From NCBI RefSeq assembly GCF_003967075.1, contig NZ_AP018664.1, positions 1,488,001-1,552,000 of the forward strand: 64,000 bases of DNA, written 5' to 3'. Position 1 is the stretch's first letter. Each line of letters begins with the position of its first letter. The notes beneath the pieces are model-generated. The model was not told the origin of the DNA. It saw nothing but the letters and a program-made list of their open reading frames with translations, and did not search any database. Of this stretch, positions 17,986-28,400 are shown in pieces. The position numbers and the translations under genes are program-made. This DNA is from Sphingobium amiense. Its GTDB lineage: Bacteria; Pseudomonadota; Alphaproteobacteria; Sphingomonadales; Sphingomonadaceae.

Positions 17986-20334
17986 ATGACGTCTCTGTCA
18001 CCCTATGCCGCGATCATATTGGGCGTCGTGCTGGCGCTATGGCTGGGTGCGGCCGTCTGGGCGCTGGCTGTCGGACGCCGGATGCGGCAGGAAGGGACGC
18101 AGGCGCAGGGCAAGCTGGAACGGCTCGCGACACTGCTCGCTTCGGCCCCGGCTGCGCCGATCATCGTGCATCCCGATGGCCGGCTCGAAGCGGCCGACCG
18201 CCTCGCCAAATGGCTGGGCAAGGCGCGCGTCCCCAACTTCGTGTCCGAACTGACGGCCCCCGACGGCGGGCTGGAACCGGAGGATGCAGCGGCACTCGCG
18301 CTGGAGATCGCCTCGGCCCAGCGTGCGGGCAAGAGCTTCTCGCTCCCCGTGCGCGGCACTGGATCGTCGCGCCTCCTGCTGGTGCGCGGCGCGCCTGCTG
18401 GACCGGGCCTTGCCACCAGCGGCGGCGTGGTTCTTTGGGTGTTCGACGCGACCGAGAGCCAGGCTGAAATCCAGTCGCTGAAGGGTCATGTCGAGCAACT
18501 GCGCGAAGCGCTGGAGGCGCTGGCGGGCCTTGTCGAGGCTGCGCCCTTCCCGATGTGGCACCGCACCCCCGATTTCCGCCTGAGCCTAGTGAACAGCGCC
18601 TATGTCCGTGCGGTCGATGGCGAGAATGCGGCGGAGGTGATCGCCAACGGCGTCGAACTGGTCGAGGTGGCGGGCGGCGTGACGCCTCAGGCCGCGGCGG
18701 CGCAGGCGGTGGCGGAGGATCAGCCCATCGACCGGATGGTGCCCGCGACCATCGACGGCGCGCGCCGCACGATGCGGGTCGTGGACGTGCCGTTGGGCGC
18801 GGCGGGCGTTGCGGGCTATGCCGTCGATCAGCATGAGCTGGAGCAGGCGCGGGTCGAGCACCGGCGGCTGGAGACGGCGCAGCGCGACCTGCTCGACCGC
18901 CTTTCCGCAGGCGTGGCGCGGTTCGGGCCGGACCGCGCGCTGCGGTTCTGGAACCAGCCATTCATCAGCCTGTTCGGGCTGCGGCAGGAGGAGCTGACGG
19001 ATGCGCCGCTGTTCGAACGGGTGCTCGACCAGATGCGCGACGCACGCCGCCTGCCCGAACATCGCGACTTTCCCGCATGGCGGGCGGAGCGGCGCAACTG
19101 GTTCCTTTCGCCCGACCCGCAGGAGGAAAACTGGCTGCTTCAGGACGGCACCCATCTGCGCGTCTATGCGCAGCCCCTGCCCGACGGCGGTCTGCTGCTG
19201 ATCTTCGAGGATCGGACCGAGCAGGTGCAACTGTCGAGCGCGCGCGACACGTTGCTGCGGGTGCGGACGGCCACGTTCGACACGCTGTTCGAATCGATCG
19301 GCGTCTTCTCGGCAGACGGGCGGCTCCAGATGTGGAACAGCCGTTTCCGCAGTGTCTGGGGCGCGCCCGAGGAACTGCTGGCGTCGCATCCCCGCATCGA
19401 CGACCTCATGCGCGCGGTGCAGGCCAAGCTCGCCAAGCCGCAGCAGTCGACACTGGTGCGCGAACTGGTGCGCGCCGCTACGGTCGAGCGCAAGCAGCGC
19501 GGCGGACATGTCGGCTTCGCGGACGGGCGCATCTTCGAATTTGCGGCGATTCCGCTGCCGGACGGCAACGCGCTCTTCACCATGCTGGACGTCACCGACA
19601 GCCGTCGGGTCGAACAGATATTGCGCGACCGTAACGAGGCTCTGGAACAGGCCGATCAGGTCAAGACCGCCTTCGTCACCAATATGAGCTACGAACTGCG
19701 CACGCCGCTCACCACCATATCGGGTTTCGCCGAGATGATGAGCGCGGGCTACGCCGGGGAGCTAAGCGATTCGGCGAAGGATTATGTCGACGGCATCCTG
19801 CAAAGCACGGCGCGGCTGTCCTCGCTGATCGACAATGTGCTGGACCTGACGCAGGGCGAGGTCGGGACGCTGCCGCTGGATCGCGCACCGGTCGAACTGG
19901 CGAAGGTCGCGCAGACCTGTCTGGAACGGCTGCTGCCGGAAGCGACGGCGAAGGGGATAGACCTTGCCATCACGCTCAAGGACAGCCTCGGCACGGTGCA
20001 GGGCGACGCGCGCCGCATCGGTCAGGCCATCGACCAGTTGCTCGAAAATGCGATCCGCTATTGCGGGCAGGGCGCGCGCATCCTGCTGCATGGCGACGGC
20101 GACCAGAACAGCGCGAGGATCGTCGTGTCCGATAACGGCCCCGGCATCCCTCCGGCACGGCAGAAGGCGTTGTTCGACGCCGCCGCCCGCGCGGATCAGG
20201 CGCGCAATGGCGGCAAGCCCGGCATCGGCCTGCCGCTTGCCCGGCAACTGGTCGAGGCGCATGACGGGACGCTCGATCTCGTGTCGCAGCCGGGGCAGGG
20301 GACGATGGCGACCATCGCGCTGCCGCGTGGCTGA
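17986..20334 (+). CDS. divL: DivL-type PAS sensor kinase homologue with Tyr in place of the H-box His
   Basis: In Caulobacter DivL is an essential membrane-anchored pseudo-kinase that senses phosphorylated DivK and tunes CckA/CtrA and so the cell cycle. This 782-aa protein has one N-terminal membrane helix (residues about 7-28), several PAS-like regions, a coiled linker, and a kinase core. The dimerisation motif reads NMSYELRTPLTTISGF: Tyr569 (TAC at 19690-19692) replaces the phosphorylated His of ordinary kinases, the DivL hallmark. The ATP-binding boxes LLENAIRY, DNGPGIP and GKPGIGLPLARQLVEAHDG are intact. It overlaps tsaE by 8 bases. Identity rests on the Tyr substitution, architecture, length and gene neighbourhood. 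Confidence 0.88.
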   Translation: MTSLSPYAAIILGVVLALWLGAAVWALAVGRRMRQEGTQAQGKLERLATLLASAPAAPIIVHPDGRLEAADRLAKWLGKARVPNFVSELTAPDGGLEPEDAAALALEIASAQRAGKSFSLPVRGTGSSRLLLVRGAPAGPGLATSGGVVLWVFDATESQAEIQSLKGHVEQLREALEALAGLVEAAPFPMWHRTPDFRLSLVNSAYVRAVDGENAAEVIANGVELVEVAGGVTPQAAAAQAVAEDQPIDRMVPATIDGARRTMRVVDVPLGAAGVAGYAVDQHELEQARVEHRRLETAQRDLLDRLSAGVARFGPDRALRFWNQPFISLFGLRQEELTDAPLFERVLDQMRDARRLPEHRDFPAWRAERRNWFLSPDPQEENWLLQDGTHLRVYAQPLPDGGLLLIFEDRTEQVQLSSARDTLLRVRTATFDTLFESIGVFSADGRLQMWNSRFRSVWGAPEELLASHPRIDDLMRAVQAKLAKPQQSTLVRELVRAATVERKQRGGHVGFADGRIFEFAAIPLPDGNALFTMLDVTDSRRVEQILRDRNEALEQADQVKTAFVTNMSYELRTPLTTISGFAEMMSAGYAGELSDSAKDYVDGILQSTARLSSLIDNVLDLTQGEVGTLPLDRAPVELAKVAQTCLERLLPEATAKGIDLAITLKDSLGTVQGDARRIGQAIDQLLENAIRYCGQGARILLHGDGDQNSARIVVSDNGPGIPPARQKALFDAAARADQARNGGKPGIGLPLARQLVEAHDGTLDLVSQPGQGTMATIALPRG

Positions 20335-20785
20335 TACGGGCATCGTCATCGAAGGCGAGACCGCGATGCTGGCGTTCGGCGCACGGATCGCGGCGCAGGC
20401 GCGGATCGGCGACGTGATCGCGCTCTATGGCGGGCTGGGCGCGGGCAAGACCACCATCGCGCGCGGCCTGCTGGCGGCGCTGGGCCTTGAAGGCGAAGCG
20501 CCAAGCCCCAGCTTCGCCATCGTCCAGCCCTATGACGTGCCCGAGGTGCGGCTGCCGGTCGCGCATGTCGATCTCTATCGCCTGGACGGTGCGGAGGAAG
20601 CGGCGGAGCTGGCGCTGGGCGATTATCTGGCCGACAGCCTGCTCATCCTGGAATGGCCCGCCCGGCTCGGCGACGCGCTCTGGCCGCACAGCCTGCGGCT
20701 CACCATCGAGATGCTGGAGGATGGCGCGCGGCGCTTGACAGCGGACGTGCCGGACGCTTGGACGGAGCGATGGTCACAGATATGA
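20327..20785 (+). CDS. tsaE: tRNA threonylcarbamoyladenosine biosynthesis ATPase TsaE
   Basis: TsaE is the P-loop ATPase that resets the TsaD/TsaB complex making t6A37 on ANN-reading tRNAs. Motifs: Walker A YGGLGAGKTTIARGLL, PSPSFAIVQPYD, HVDLYRLDGAEEAAELALGDYL and ILEWPARLG, all typical. A GTG at 20327 inside the end of divL gives a 152-aa protein, the usual length; an ATG near 20366 would cut into the family N-terminus. It overlaps divL upstream and amgK downstream. Confidence 0.93.
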   Translation: MADTGIVIEGETAMLAFGARIAAQARIGDVIALYGGLGAGKTTIARGLLAALGLEGEAPSPSFAIVQPYDVPEVRLPVAHVDLYRLDGAEEAAELALGDYLADSLLILEWPARLGDALWPHSLRLTIEMLEDGARRLTADVPDAWTERWSQI

Positions 20786-21768
20786 TCCCGCCCGCCGCCG
20801 CGCCCGCTTTTCTCGCCGACGCAGGCTGGGGAGGGGCGGCCATTGAGCCGCTGGCGGGCGACGCGTCATTCCGCCGTTACTTCCGCGTCTTCGATGGCGG
20901 TCGCCGCGCCGTGCTCATGGACGCGCCCCCGCCGCACGAAGACCCGCGCCCCTTCATATCCATCGCCGAACAGCTTCAGGCGGATGGTTTCGCAGCGCCC
21001 CGCATCTTCGCGCGCGATCTCGCGCAGGGGCTGGTGCTGATCGAGGATTTCGGCGATCTGCGGATCAAGGAACATCTGGAGGCTGAGCCGGGCGCGGAAC
21101 TGGCGACCTATCGCCGCGCCGTCGATCTTCTGGCGGACCTGCACCGGCTGCCCGCAGCCGATGTCCCGCCCTATGACCGGGCGGTCTATCAGCGCGAGGC
21201 GGGCCTGCTGACCGAATGGTATTGCCCGGCGGCGGGGATCTACGCCGATGCCGAAGCCTATGTCGCCGCGTGGGACGCCGTTCTGCCGCTGGTCGAGCGA
21301 TCCTCGAGCCCGGTCGTCACCGTCCTGCGCGACTATCACGCCGAAAATATCATGCTGATCGAAGGCGGCGCGCCCCACGGCCTTGGCCTGCTCGACTTTC
21401 AGGACGCGCTGGCGGGGCACCCCGCCTATGATCTCGTATCGCTGCTGCAGGATGCCCGCCGCGACGTGCCGGTCGAGGTGGAAGCGGCGATGCTGGCCCA
21501 TTACAAGGCCATGGCGTCTCCGCCCGCCGATTTCGACGCCGCCTATGCCGTGCTGGGGGCGCAGCGCAATGCGAAGATCATCGGCATCTTCACGCGCCTC
21601 TGGAAGCGGGACGGGAAGGCGCGATACCTCTCCTTCCTGCCGCGCATGTGGGGACTGCTCGAACGCGATCTGGCGCATCCGGCGCTGGCGCCCGTCGCCG
21701 AATGGTTCGCGGCGAATATCCCCGTGGACAAACGGCACGACGCCCTCGCCGGGTTCGCGCCCGCATGA
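20782..21768 (+). CDS. amgK: Aminosugar (MurNAc/GlcNAc) anomeric kinase AmgK
   Basis: A phosphotransferase of the aminoglycoside kinase fold that phosphorylates recycled N-acetylmuramate at the anomeric position for return to UDP-MurNAc. Motifs: GDASFRRYFRV, LIEDFGDLRIKEHL, the Brenner-type catalytic loop VTVLRDYHAENIMLI, the DFQDALAGHPAYDLVSLLQDARRDV metal-binding segment, and a late QRNAKIIGIFTRLWKRDGK. Pairing with the MurU gene downstream supports this over a resistance enzyme. The ATG at 20782 overlaps the tsaE stop as ATGA; ATG 20770 is an alternative. Confidence 0.88.
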   Translation: MIPPAAAPAFLADAGWGGAAIEPLAGDASFRRYFRVFDGGRRAVLMDAPPPHEDPRPFISIAEQLQADGFAAPRIFARDLAQGLVLIEDFGDLRIKEHLEAEPGAELATYRRAVDLLADLHRLPAADVPPYDRAVYQREAGLLTEWYCPAAGIYADAEAYVAAWDAVLPLVERSSSPVVTVLRDYHAENIMLIEGGAPHGLGLLDFQDALAGHPAYDLVSLLQDARRDVPVEVEAAMLAHYKAMASPPADFDAAYAVLGAQRNAKIIGIFTRLWKRDGKARYLSFLPRMWGLLERDLAHPALAPVAEWFAANIPVDKRHDALAGFAPA

Positions 21769-22475
21769 TCGACACGGCGATGCTGATGGCCGCGGGCCTT
21801 GGCAAGCGGATGCGCCCGCTCACCGCGACCCGTCCCAAGCCGCTGGTGAAGGTCGCGGGCAAGCCGCTGATGGACCATGCGCTCGACCGGCTGGAAGCGG
21901 GCGGCATCCGCAGGGTCGTCGTGAACGTCCACTATCTCGCCGATACTGTCGAGGCGCATCTGAAGGCGCGCCGCTGCGGCACAGAGTTCATCATCTCCGA
22001 TGAAAGAGGCAAGCTGCTGGAAACCGGCGGCGGCCTCATGAAAGCGAAGCCATTGCTGGGCGACCGCCCCTTTTTCTGCGCGAACAGCGACAATCTGTGG
22101 ATCGACGGGCCGCAGGAAACGCTGGGCGCGATGCAGCGCGTGTGGGATGCGGAGCGGATGGACGCGCTCCTGCTGCTGGTGCCGCTGGCGCGGGCGACCT
22201 GCCACGCGGGACCGGGCGATTTCCACATGGACGCGACAGGCCGTCTCTCCCGGCGCAAGACCGCGCACGTTGCGCCTTTCGTTTTCACCGGCGTGCAGAT
22301 CCTTTCGCCAGCGCTGCTCACCGATCCGCCCGGCGATGTGTTTTCGACCAACATCTTCTGGAACCGCGCGATAGAGGCCGGGCGGCTCTACGGCATGTCG
22401 CATCAAGGCCTGTGGTTCGACGTCGGAACACCCGGCGCGATCCCGGTGGTGGAATCGATGATCGCCCATGGGTGA
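21765..22475 (+). CDS. murU: N-acetylmuramate-1-phosphate uridylyltransferase MurU
   Basis: Transfers UMP to MurNAc-1-phosphate to give UDP-MurNAc, bypassing the MurA/MurB steps in peptidoglycan recycling. The 236-aa protein begins with the nucleotidyltransferase signature LMAAGLGKRMRPLTATRPKPLVKVAGKPLMDHALD, then VVVNVHYLADTVEAHL and DERGKLLETGGGLMKAKPLLG and FCANSDNLWIDG. ATGA overlap with amgK (21765-21768). A generic glucose- or mannose-1-phosphate transferase is possible from sequence alone, but the amgK pairing argues for MurU. Confidence 0.88.
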   Translation: MIDTAMLMAAGLGKRMRPLTATRPKPLVKVAGKPLMDHALDRLEAGGIRRVVVNVHYLADTVEAHLKARRCGTEFIISDERGKLLETGGGLMKAKPLLGDRPFFCANSDNLWIDGPQETLGAMQRVWDAERMDALLLLVPLARATCHAGPGDFHMDATGRLSRRKTAHVAPFVFTGVQILSPALLTDPPGDVFSTNIFWNRAIEAGRLYGMSHQGLWFDVGTPGAIPVVESMIAHG

Positions 22476-25437
22476 CAGGGCGCGGCCCGCACTGTTCACC
22501 ATTCCCGCGCATCGCGCCTTTGCCGACGCGCTGGTCACGGGGCTTCTGGCGCTGCACCGCGACCCGATGGAACTGGCGCAGGGCATGGTTCTGCTGCCCA
22601 ACAGCCGCGCCGTCCGGGCGGTGAGCGACGCTTTCGTCCGGCAATCGGGCGGCGGGCTTTTGCTCCCCCGCCTCGTCGCCATCGGCGATCCGGATCTGGG
22701 CGAACAGGTCGGCGGCGCACTCGATCCTCTGGGCGAAGACGATCCGATCCCGCCCGCCGTTGCGCCAATACGGCGGCAGATGATGCTGGCGCGCATGGTT
22801 CAGGAGGAGAGGCCCGGCACCGACGCCGGACAGGCGCTGCTGCTGGGGCAGGCGCTGGGCGCGGTGCTGGACCAGATGCAGGTGGAGCGGGTACCGCCCG
22901 GCGCGCTGCGCGATGGCCTTTCGCTGTCGGAGGATCTGTCGCGGCATTGGCAGACCTCGCTCGCCCTGTTCGAAATCGTGATCGCGCGCTGGCCCGAAGC
23001 GCTCGCACGGACAGGTTGCATCGACCTCGCCGACCGGCGTAACCGTCTGTTCGATCGGCTGAGCGCCCGCTGGGCGGCGCATCCTCCCGCCGGTTCCGTC
23101 GCGGCGGCGGGCATTTCCACGACCGCGCCCGCCGTTGCCGGCCTTTTGCGGCGAATAGCGGAACTGCCGCGCGGTCTGGTGGTGTTTGCGGGTCTCGATC
23201 AGCATATGGACGAGGATGCGTGGGACGCCATCGGGCCGTTCGACGCCGATCCGGCCACGGGCCGCGCCGCGCCGGGGCAGGAGAGCCATCCGCAATATGC
23301 GCTCAAGCGCCTGCTCGACCGCATGAGCGCGACGCGCGACGATGTGGCGCTGTGGCGCTGGGGCAGCGAGCATGATGCGCGGGCCGTCCGGGCGCGGAAC
23401 ATCTCCAATGCGATGCTGCCGCCGCGCCTCACCGGCCGCTGGCGCGATCTGAAGACGGCGGATCGCTCGCTTTCCGGCGTAGAGGCTCTGGAAGTCGCCA
23501 CACCGGGTGAGGAAGCGCAGGCCATCGCCATCGCGCTGCGCGAGGCGCTGGAGACGCCCGGCCGGACTGCCGCGCTGGTGACGCCCGACCGGCAACTGGC
23601 CACGCGCGTGTCGGCGCATCTGCGGCGCTGGGGAATAGAAGCGGACGATTCGGCGGGCCAGCCTCTGTCGCGCCTGCCGCCCGGCGCATTGCTGATCGCG
23701 ATGGCGGAAGCGGTGGCGGAACGCTTTGCGCCGGTGCCGTTGCTCAGCCTGCTCAAGCATCCGCTGGTGATGCGCGGGGAAGGGCGGCTCGATTGGCTGG
23801 AGGGCGCACGCGGCCTCGACCTGTTGCTGCGTGGGCCGCGACCGCAGGCGGGATTACGTGGCATCGACCTGCTGCTGGAGGAAAAGCCCGACGACCGGCA
23901 GCGCGCGCTGCGGGAAAGCGTCAGCCAGTGGTGGCCGCAGGCCCGCGCCCTGCTGGAGCCGCTGGAAACCGGCTTCGCGGAGGCAGCGGACCTCGGCAGA
24001 CAACTCGCCGCTTTGCGTGAGCAGGCAGGCATGCTGACCGGCGATGCGGTCTGGGCCGGGCATCAGGGACGCGCGGCGGCCGAACTGTTCGCCGAAATGG
24101 AAGCTGCCGCGCCCGATGGCCCGCGTCAGGCCGATCCACGCGCGCTGCCCGCCCTGCTCGATCATATGCTGGGCGGCGTGGCGGTGCGCCCGCCGCAGGG
24201 CGGCCACCCCCGCATCGCGATCCTCGGCCTTATCGAAGCGCAACTGGTGCAGGCCGACCTCATGGTGCTGGGCGGCCTCAACGAAGGCACCTGGCCGGGT
24301 TTGCCAGCGCCCGATCCCTGGCTCGCGCCACGCATCCGGCGGGAATTGGGCCTGCCCGGCCTTGAAACCCGGATCGGGCTTGCCTCGCATGATTTCGCGA
24401 GCGCGCTGGGCGCGCCCCAGATCTTCATCACCCGCGCGCGGCGGGGGAGCGGCGGGCCGGCGGTCGCGTCCCGCTTCTGGCTACGGCTGAAGGCTATGGC
24501 GGGGCCGCAGTGGAAGAGCGCGGACCGCTACGCCGCCCTCGCCGCCGCCATCGACGCCCCGCCCGATCACAGGCCCGCCGCTCGTCCCGCGCCATGCCCG
24601 CCGGTCCAGGCAAGGCCCGCCGTCATTCCCGTCACCGATGTGGACCGGCTGAAGGCCGACCCCTTCGCTTTCTACGCCCGGCGCATCCTCCGCCTCGCGC
24701 GGCTCGATCCGGTGGATGCCGATGCAGGTCCGGCATGGCGCGGGACGGCAGTGCACGACGTGCTGCAACGCTGGGCGGAGGCAGGCACGCTCGATCCCGC
24801 CGATCTCGAACGCCGCGCCCGCGCCATGTTCGACGAGCCGCAGGTGCATCCGCTGCTGAAAGCCCTGTGGCAGCCACGCCTCATCGAGGCGATACGCTGG
24901 ATCGCCGCCGAAGTCGCGCGCGACAGGGCGGAAGGGCGCCGCATCCTCGCCGTCGAACAGGAAGGGCGCGCGGAGATTGCTGGCGTCACGCTGATGGGCA
25001 AGGCCGACCGGATCGACCGCCTGCCGGACGGGCGCATCGGCATCATCGACTATAAGACCGGCAAGCCGCCCAGCGCCCGGCAGGTGAAGGCGGGCTTCGC
25101 GCTGCAACTCGGCCTGCTTGGCCTCATCGCCGAGCATGAGGGGTTCGTCGGACTGGGCGATCGCCCGAGGGCTGGCGACTTCGAATATTGGTCATTGGCG
25201 AAGAAGGCGGACCAGTTCGGCTATCGCGAGCGTCCGGTCGATCCGCTGGGCAAGCGCGACAGGATCGTGACGGAGGATTTTACCGCCTTCGCCCTGGACC
25301 AGTTCACGCAGGCCGCCGATGCGTGGCTGCTCGGGACCGCGCCTTTCCGCGCGGAGATCAATCCGGAAGTCGCCAATTACGGCGACTATGACCAGCTCAT
25401 GCGGCTGGAGGAATGGTATGGCCGCGACGATGGCTAA
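22468..25437 (+). CDS. addB: Double-strand break repair protein AddB
   Basis: AddB is the second subunit of the AddAB helicase-nuclease that processes DNA ends for RecA-dependent repair. The 989-aa protein has a degraded helicase-like N-terminal part and a C-terminal RecB-type nuclease with ADRIDRLPDGRIGIIDYKTGKPPSARQ (the D...DYK catalytic motif). Only two cysteines are visible and none near the C-terminus, so the Fe-S staple of Bacillus AddB is absent. The start at 22468 overlaps the murU stop by 8 bases. It overlaps addA at its end. Confidence 0.93.
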   Translation: MGDRARPALFTIPAHRAFADALVTGLLALHRDPMELAQGMVLLPNSRAVRAVSDAFVRQSGGGLLLPRLVAIGDPDLGEQVGGALDPLGEDDPIPPAVAPIRRQMMLARMVQEERPGTDAGQALLLGQALGAVLDQMQVERVPPGALRDGLSLSEDLSRHWQTSLALFEIVIARWPEALARTGCIDLADRRNRLFDRLSARWAAHPPAGSVAAAGISTTAPAVAGLLRRIAELPRGLVVFAGLDQHMDEDAWDAIGPFDADPATGRAAPGQESHPQYALKRLLDRMSATRDDVALWRWGSEHDARAVRARNISNAMLPPRLTGRWRDLKTADRSLSGVEALEVATPGEEAQAIAIALREALETPGRTAALVTPDRQLATRVSAHLRRWGIEADDSAGQPLSRLPPGALLIAMAEAVAERFAPVPLLSLLKHPLVMRGEGRLDWLEGARGLDLLLRGPRPQAGLRGIDLLLEEKPDDRQRALRESVSQWWPQARALLEPLETGFAEAADLGRQLAALREQAGMLTGDAVWAGHQGRAAAELFAEMEAAAPDGPRQADPRALPALLDHMLGGVAVRPPQGGHPRIAILGLIEAQLVQADLMVLGGLNEGTWPGLPAPDPWLAPRIRRELGLPGLETRIGLASHDFASALGAPQIFITRARRGSGGPAVASRFWLRLKAMAGPQWKSADRYAALAAAIDAPPDHRPAARPAPCPPVQARPAVIPVTDVDRLKADPFAFYARRILRLARLDPVDADAGPAWRGTAVHDVLQRWAEAGTLDPADLERRARAMFDEPQVHPLLKALWQPRLIEAIRWIAAEVARDRAEGRRILAVEQEGRAEIAGVTLMGKADRIDRLPDGRIGIIDYKTGKPPSARQVKAGFALQLGLLGLIAEHEGFVGLGDRPRAGDFEYWSLAKKADQFGYRERPVDPLGKRDRIVTEDFTAFALDQFTQAADAWLLGTAPFRAEINPEVANYGDYDQLMRLEEWYGRDDG

Positions 25438-28400
25438 ACGGCCCAGTCCCTTGCAGAAGCTGCTCGGCACGCAGGCCCGCGCCGCCGCCCCGGACGCGCA
25501 TGTCTGGCTGTCGGCATCGGCAGGCACAGGCAAGACCCATGTGCTGACGGCGCGGGTCTTTCGCCTGCTGCTGCAGGGCGTGCGCCCGGAAAATATCCTC
25601 TGCCTGACCTTCACCAAGGCGGGCGCGGCGGAAATGGCCGACCGCATCCATGACCGGCTCGCGGCATGGGTGCAGATGGACGGCCCTTCGCTCGCCGCCG
25701 ATCTTCTGGCGCTGGGCGAGGATCACGGGCCGGACATGCAGGAACAGGCGCGCCGCCTCTTCGCCGAAGTGCTCGAATCGACAGGCGGAGGTCTGCGCAT
25801 CCAGACCATCCACGGCTTCTGCCAGCAATTGCTGGCGGGTTTCCCTCTGGAGGCGGAGCTGGCCCCCGGCTTCCGCCCGCTCGACCAGCGTGAGCAGTCG
25901 GCGCTCGCGCGGCAAAGCCTTGCCGATCTGGCGGTTCGTGCGGAGGAAAGGAAGGACGATGCCCTCATCGCAGCGCTTCAGGCGATCAGCCTGCGGCTGG
26001 GCGAAGGCGGTGCAGAACAGTTCCTGCTGCGATGCGCCGCGCGGGCCGAAGCGATGGACGCACTGCCCGCCGACATCGCGCCATGGCTGGCGGCGGAGAT
26101 GGATCTGCCGGACGGCGACGTGGACGCATGGCTGGCGGACCGGTGCGGCGACGACCGGTTCGACATGCGGACGCTCGACGCGCTCACCCGCGCCAATGCG
26201 GACTGGGGCACGGCGCGGGCGCTGGAGCGTTGCGACCGGATCGCGGCATGGCGGGCGCTCGACCCCGCAGCGCGGGCAGCGGGCCTTGCCGACCTGCATC
26301 GCGCATGGGCGAAGGCCGATGGCGGGATCATCGACGCCAAAGGATGGGTGCCGCCGGTCGACGGCTATGCCGAGCTTGCCGCCCGGCTGCACGGCGCATG
26401 CGGCGAACTGCTGGCCACGAAACTCCGTGCCGATTATGCCGCCCTGCTGGCGCAGGCGCTCCATGCGGGCCGCGCCTATGCCCGCTCCTATGCCGAAGCG
26501 AAGCGGCTGGCGGGCGCGGTCGATTTCGACGATTTGATCGCACGGACGGCGGCGCTGCTGGAGCGCGACGGAATCGCGGAATGGATACGCTACAAGCTCG
26601 ACCAGCGGATCGACCACATCCTTGTCGATGAAGCGCAGGACACCAACGCCGCGCAATGGCGGATCGTGCGGACGCTGGCGGCGGAGTTCTTCGCGGGCGA
26701 GGGCGCGAAGGGCGACAGGGTGCGCACCATCTTCACCGTCGGCGATTTCAAGCAGGCGATCTTCGGCTTTCAGGGCACCAGTCCGCAGAATTTCGCCGCC
26801 GCGCAGATCCTGTTCGAGCGGGATGCGGGCGACGCCGGACATTCCTTCTTCAACCTCTCTCTCGACCGCAGCTTCCGCTCCACGCCCGCCGTGCTCGACG
26901 TGGTGGACCGCACCATCGCGACCGTGCAGGCGGAACGGCTGGGGCTGGAGCCGGGCGAGGTGCGGCACGACAGCGCCAATCGCCATCCCGGCGAGGTTCA
27001 GCTCTGGAAACCTGTCGTCGCGCACCTCAACGAAGATGCCGAGGGTGAGGAGGACTGGGCGGCGGATCAGGAACGGGTGCTCGCGGCGCGGATCGCGCGG
27101 CAAGTTCGGGAATGGATCGACACCGACCTGATGCTGGAAAGCCGGGGCAGGCCTGTCCGCGCAGGCGACATCATGATTCTGGTGCGCCGCCGCAGCGAAT
27201 TGGCCCGGCTCATCGTCGCGCGGCTCTATGAGGAAAAAGTCGCAGTCGCAGGCATCGACCGGCTCCGGCTCAACGCGCCGCTCGCCGTGCGCGACTTGCT
27301 GGCGGCTCTGCGCTTTGCGGTGCAGCCGGAAGATGAGCTGAACCTTGCGGCGCTGCTCGTGTCGCCGTTGATCGGGTGGACGCAGGACGAACTGATGCAG
27401 CGGCTGATCCGCCGCAAAGCGGGCCTGTGGAGACACCTGACCCGGACGCTGGACGAAGCGGCTTTGCGGCCGCTGCGCGATCTGCTGGGCATGGCTGACC
27501 TGACCACGCCCTATCGCTATCTGGAAGCGATCCTGTCGGGGCCGATGGACGGGCGGCGACGGCTGATCGAGCGGCTGGGCACCGAAGCGGCGGACCCTGT
27601 CGAAGAACTGCTAAACGCGGCGCTCGCCTTCGAAGGCGACGAGCATCCCTCGCTTCAGCGCTTCATCGACTGGTTCGACCGGGGCGAGGTGGAAATCGTG
27701 CGCGACGCGGCGGGGCAGGGGGACATGCTGCGGCTGCTGACCGTCCATGGCGCAAAGGGATTGCAGGCGCCCATCGTCATCCTCGCCGACGCCTGCCTCG
27801 ATCCCGATGCGGGGAACAGGGCCGATTCGCTGGAATGGAACGGCCTGCCCATCCTCGCCCCGAGAAAGGCGGAGCGGCAGGGACCGATCGGCGAGGTGGC
27901 CGAAGCGGCGGCGCGGGTCGAGCGCGAGGAGCATTGGCGGCTGCTCTACGTCGCGCTGACGCGGGCGGAGGAAAAGCTGATTGTCGCGGGATCGCTCGGG
28001 CCGCGCGCCAAGGGCGAGGTGAAGCCCGAAAGCTGGTTCGCGGCGGTCGAGGGCGCGATGGTGTCGCTGGGCGCGGAGTGGGAAGCCGATCCGCTCTGGG
28101 GCGCGGTGCGGCGGTGGCGCGGTCATGAACAGCTTGCGCCCCGGCGCGCGGAGGCGGAGGTCGCGACGTCTGCGGTGGAGGTCGAACCGCCTGCGTGGCT
28201 GCGTCGCCCCGCACCGGCGGAAGCGCGCCCGCCAAGGCCGCTCGCACCCTCGGCGCAGGTGGAGGACGATGTGCCTTATCCGCCGCCCACCCCGGCCATG
28301 CGCGACGCGGCGGAGCGTGGACGCCTGCTCCATTCGCTCTTCGAACGCTTGCCGGACCTTCCGCCCGAACGGCGTCGGGAGGCAGCGGACCGCTGGCTGA

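Noticed and set aside
20782..21768. Aminoglycoside resistance gene
   Set aside because: The fold is that of aminoglycoside phosphotransferases, but the place between tsaE and a MurNAc-1-P uridylyltransferase marks it as AmgK of wall recycling.
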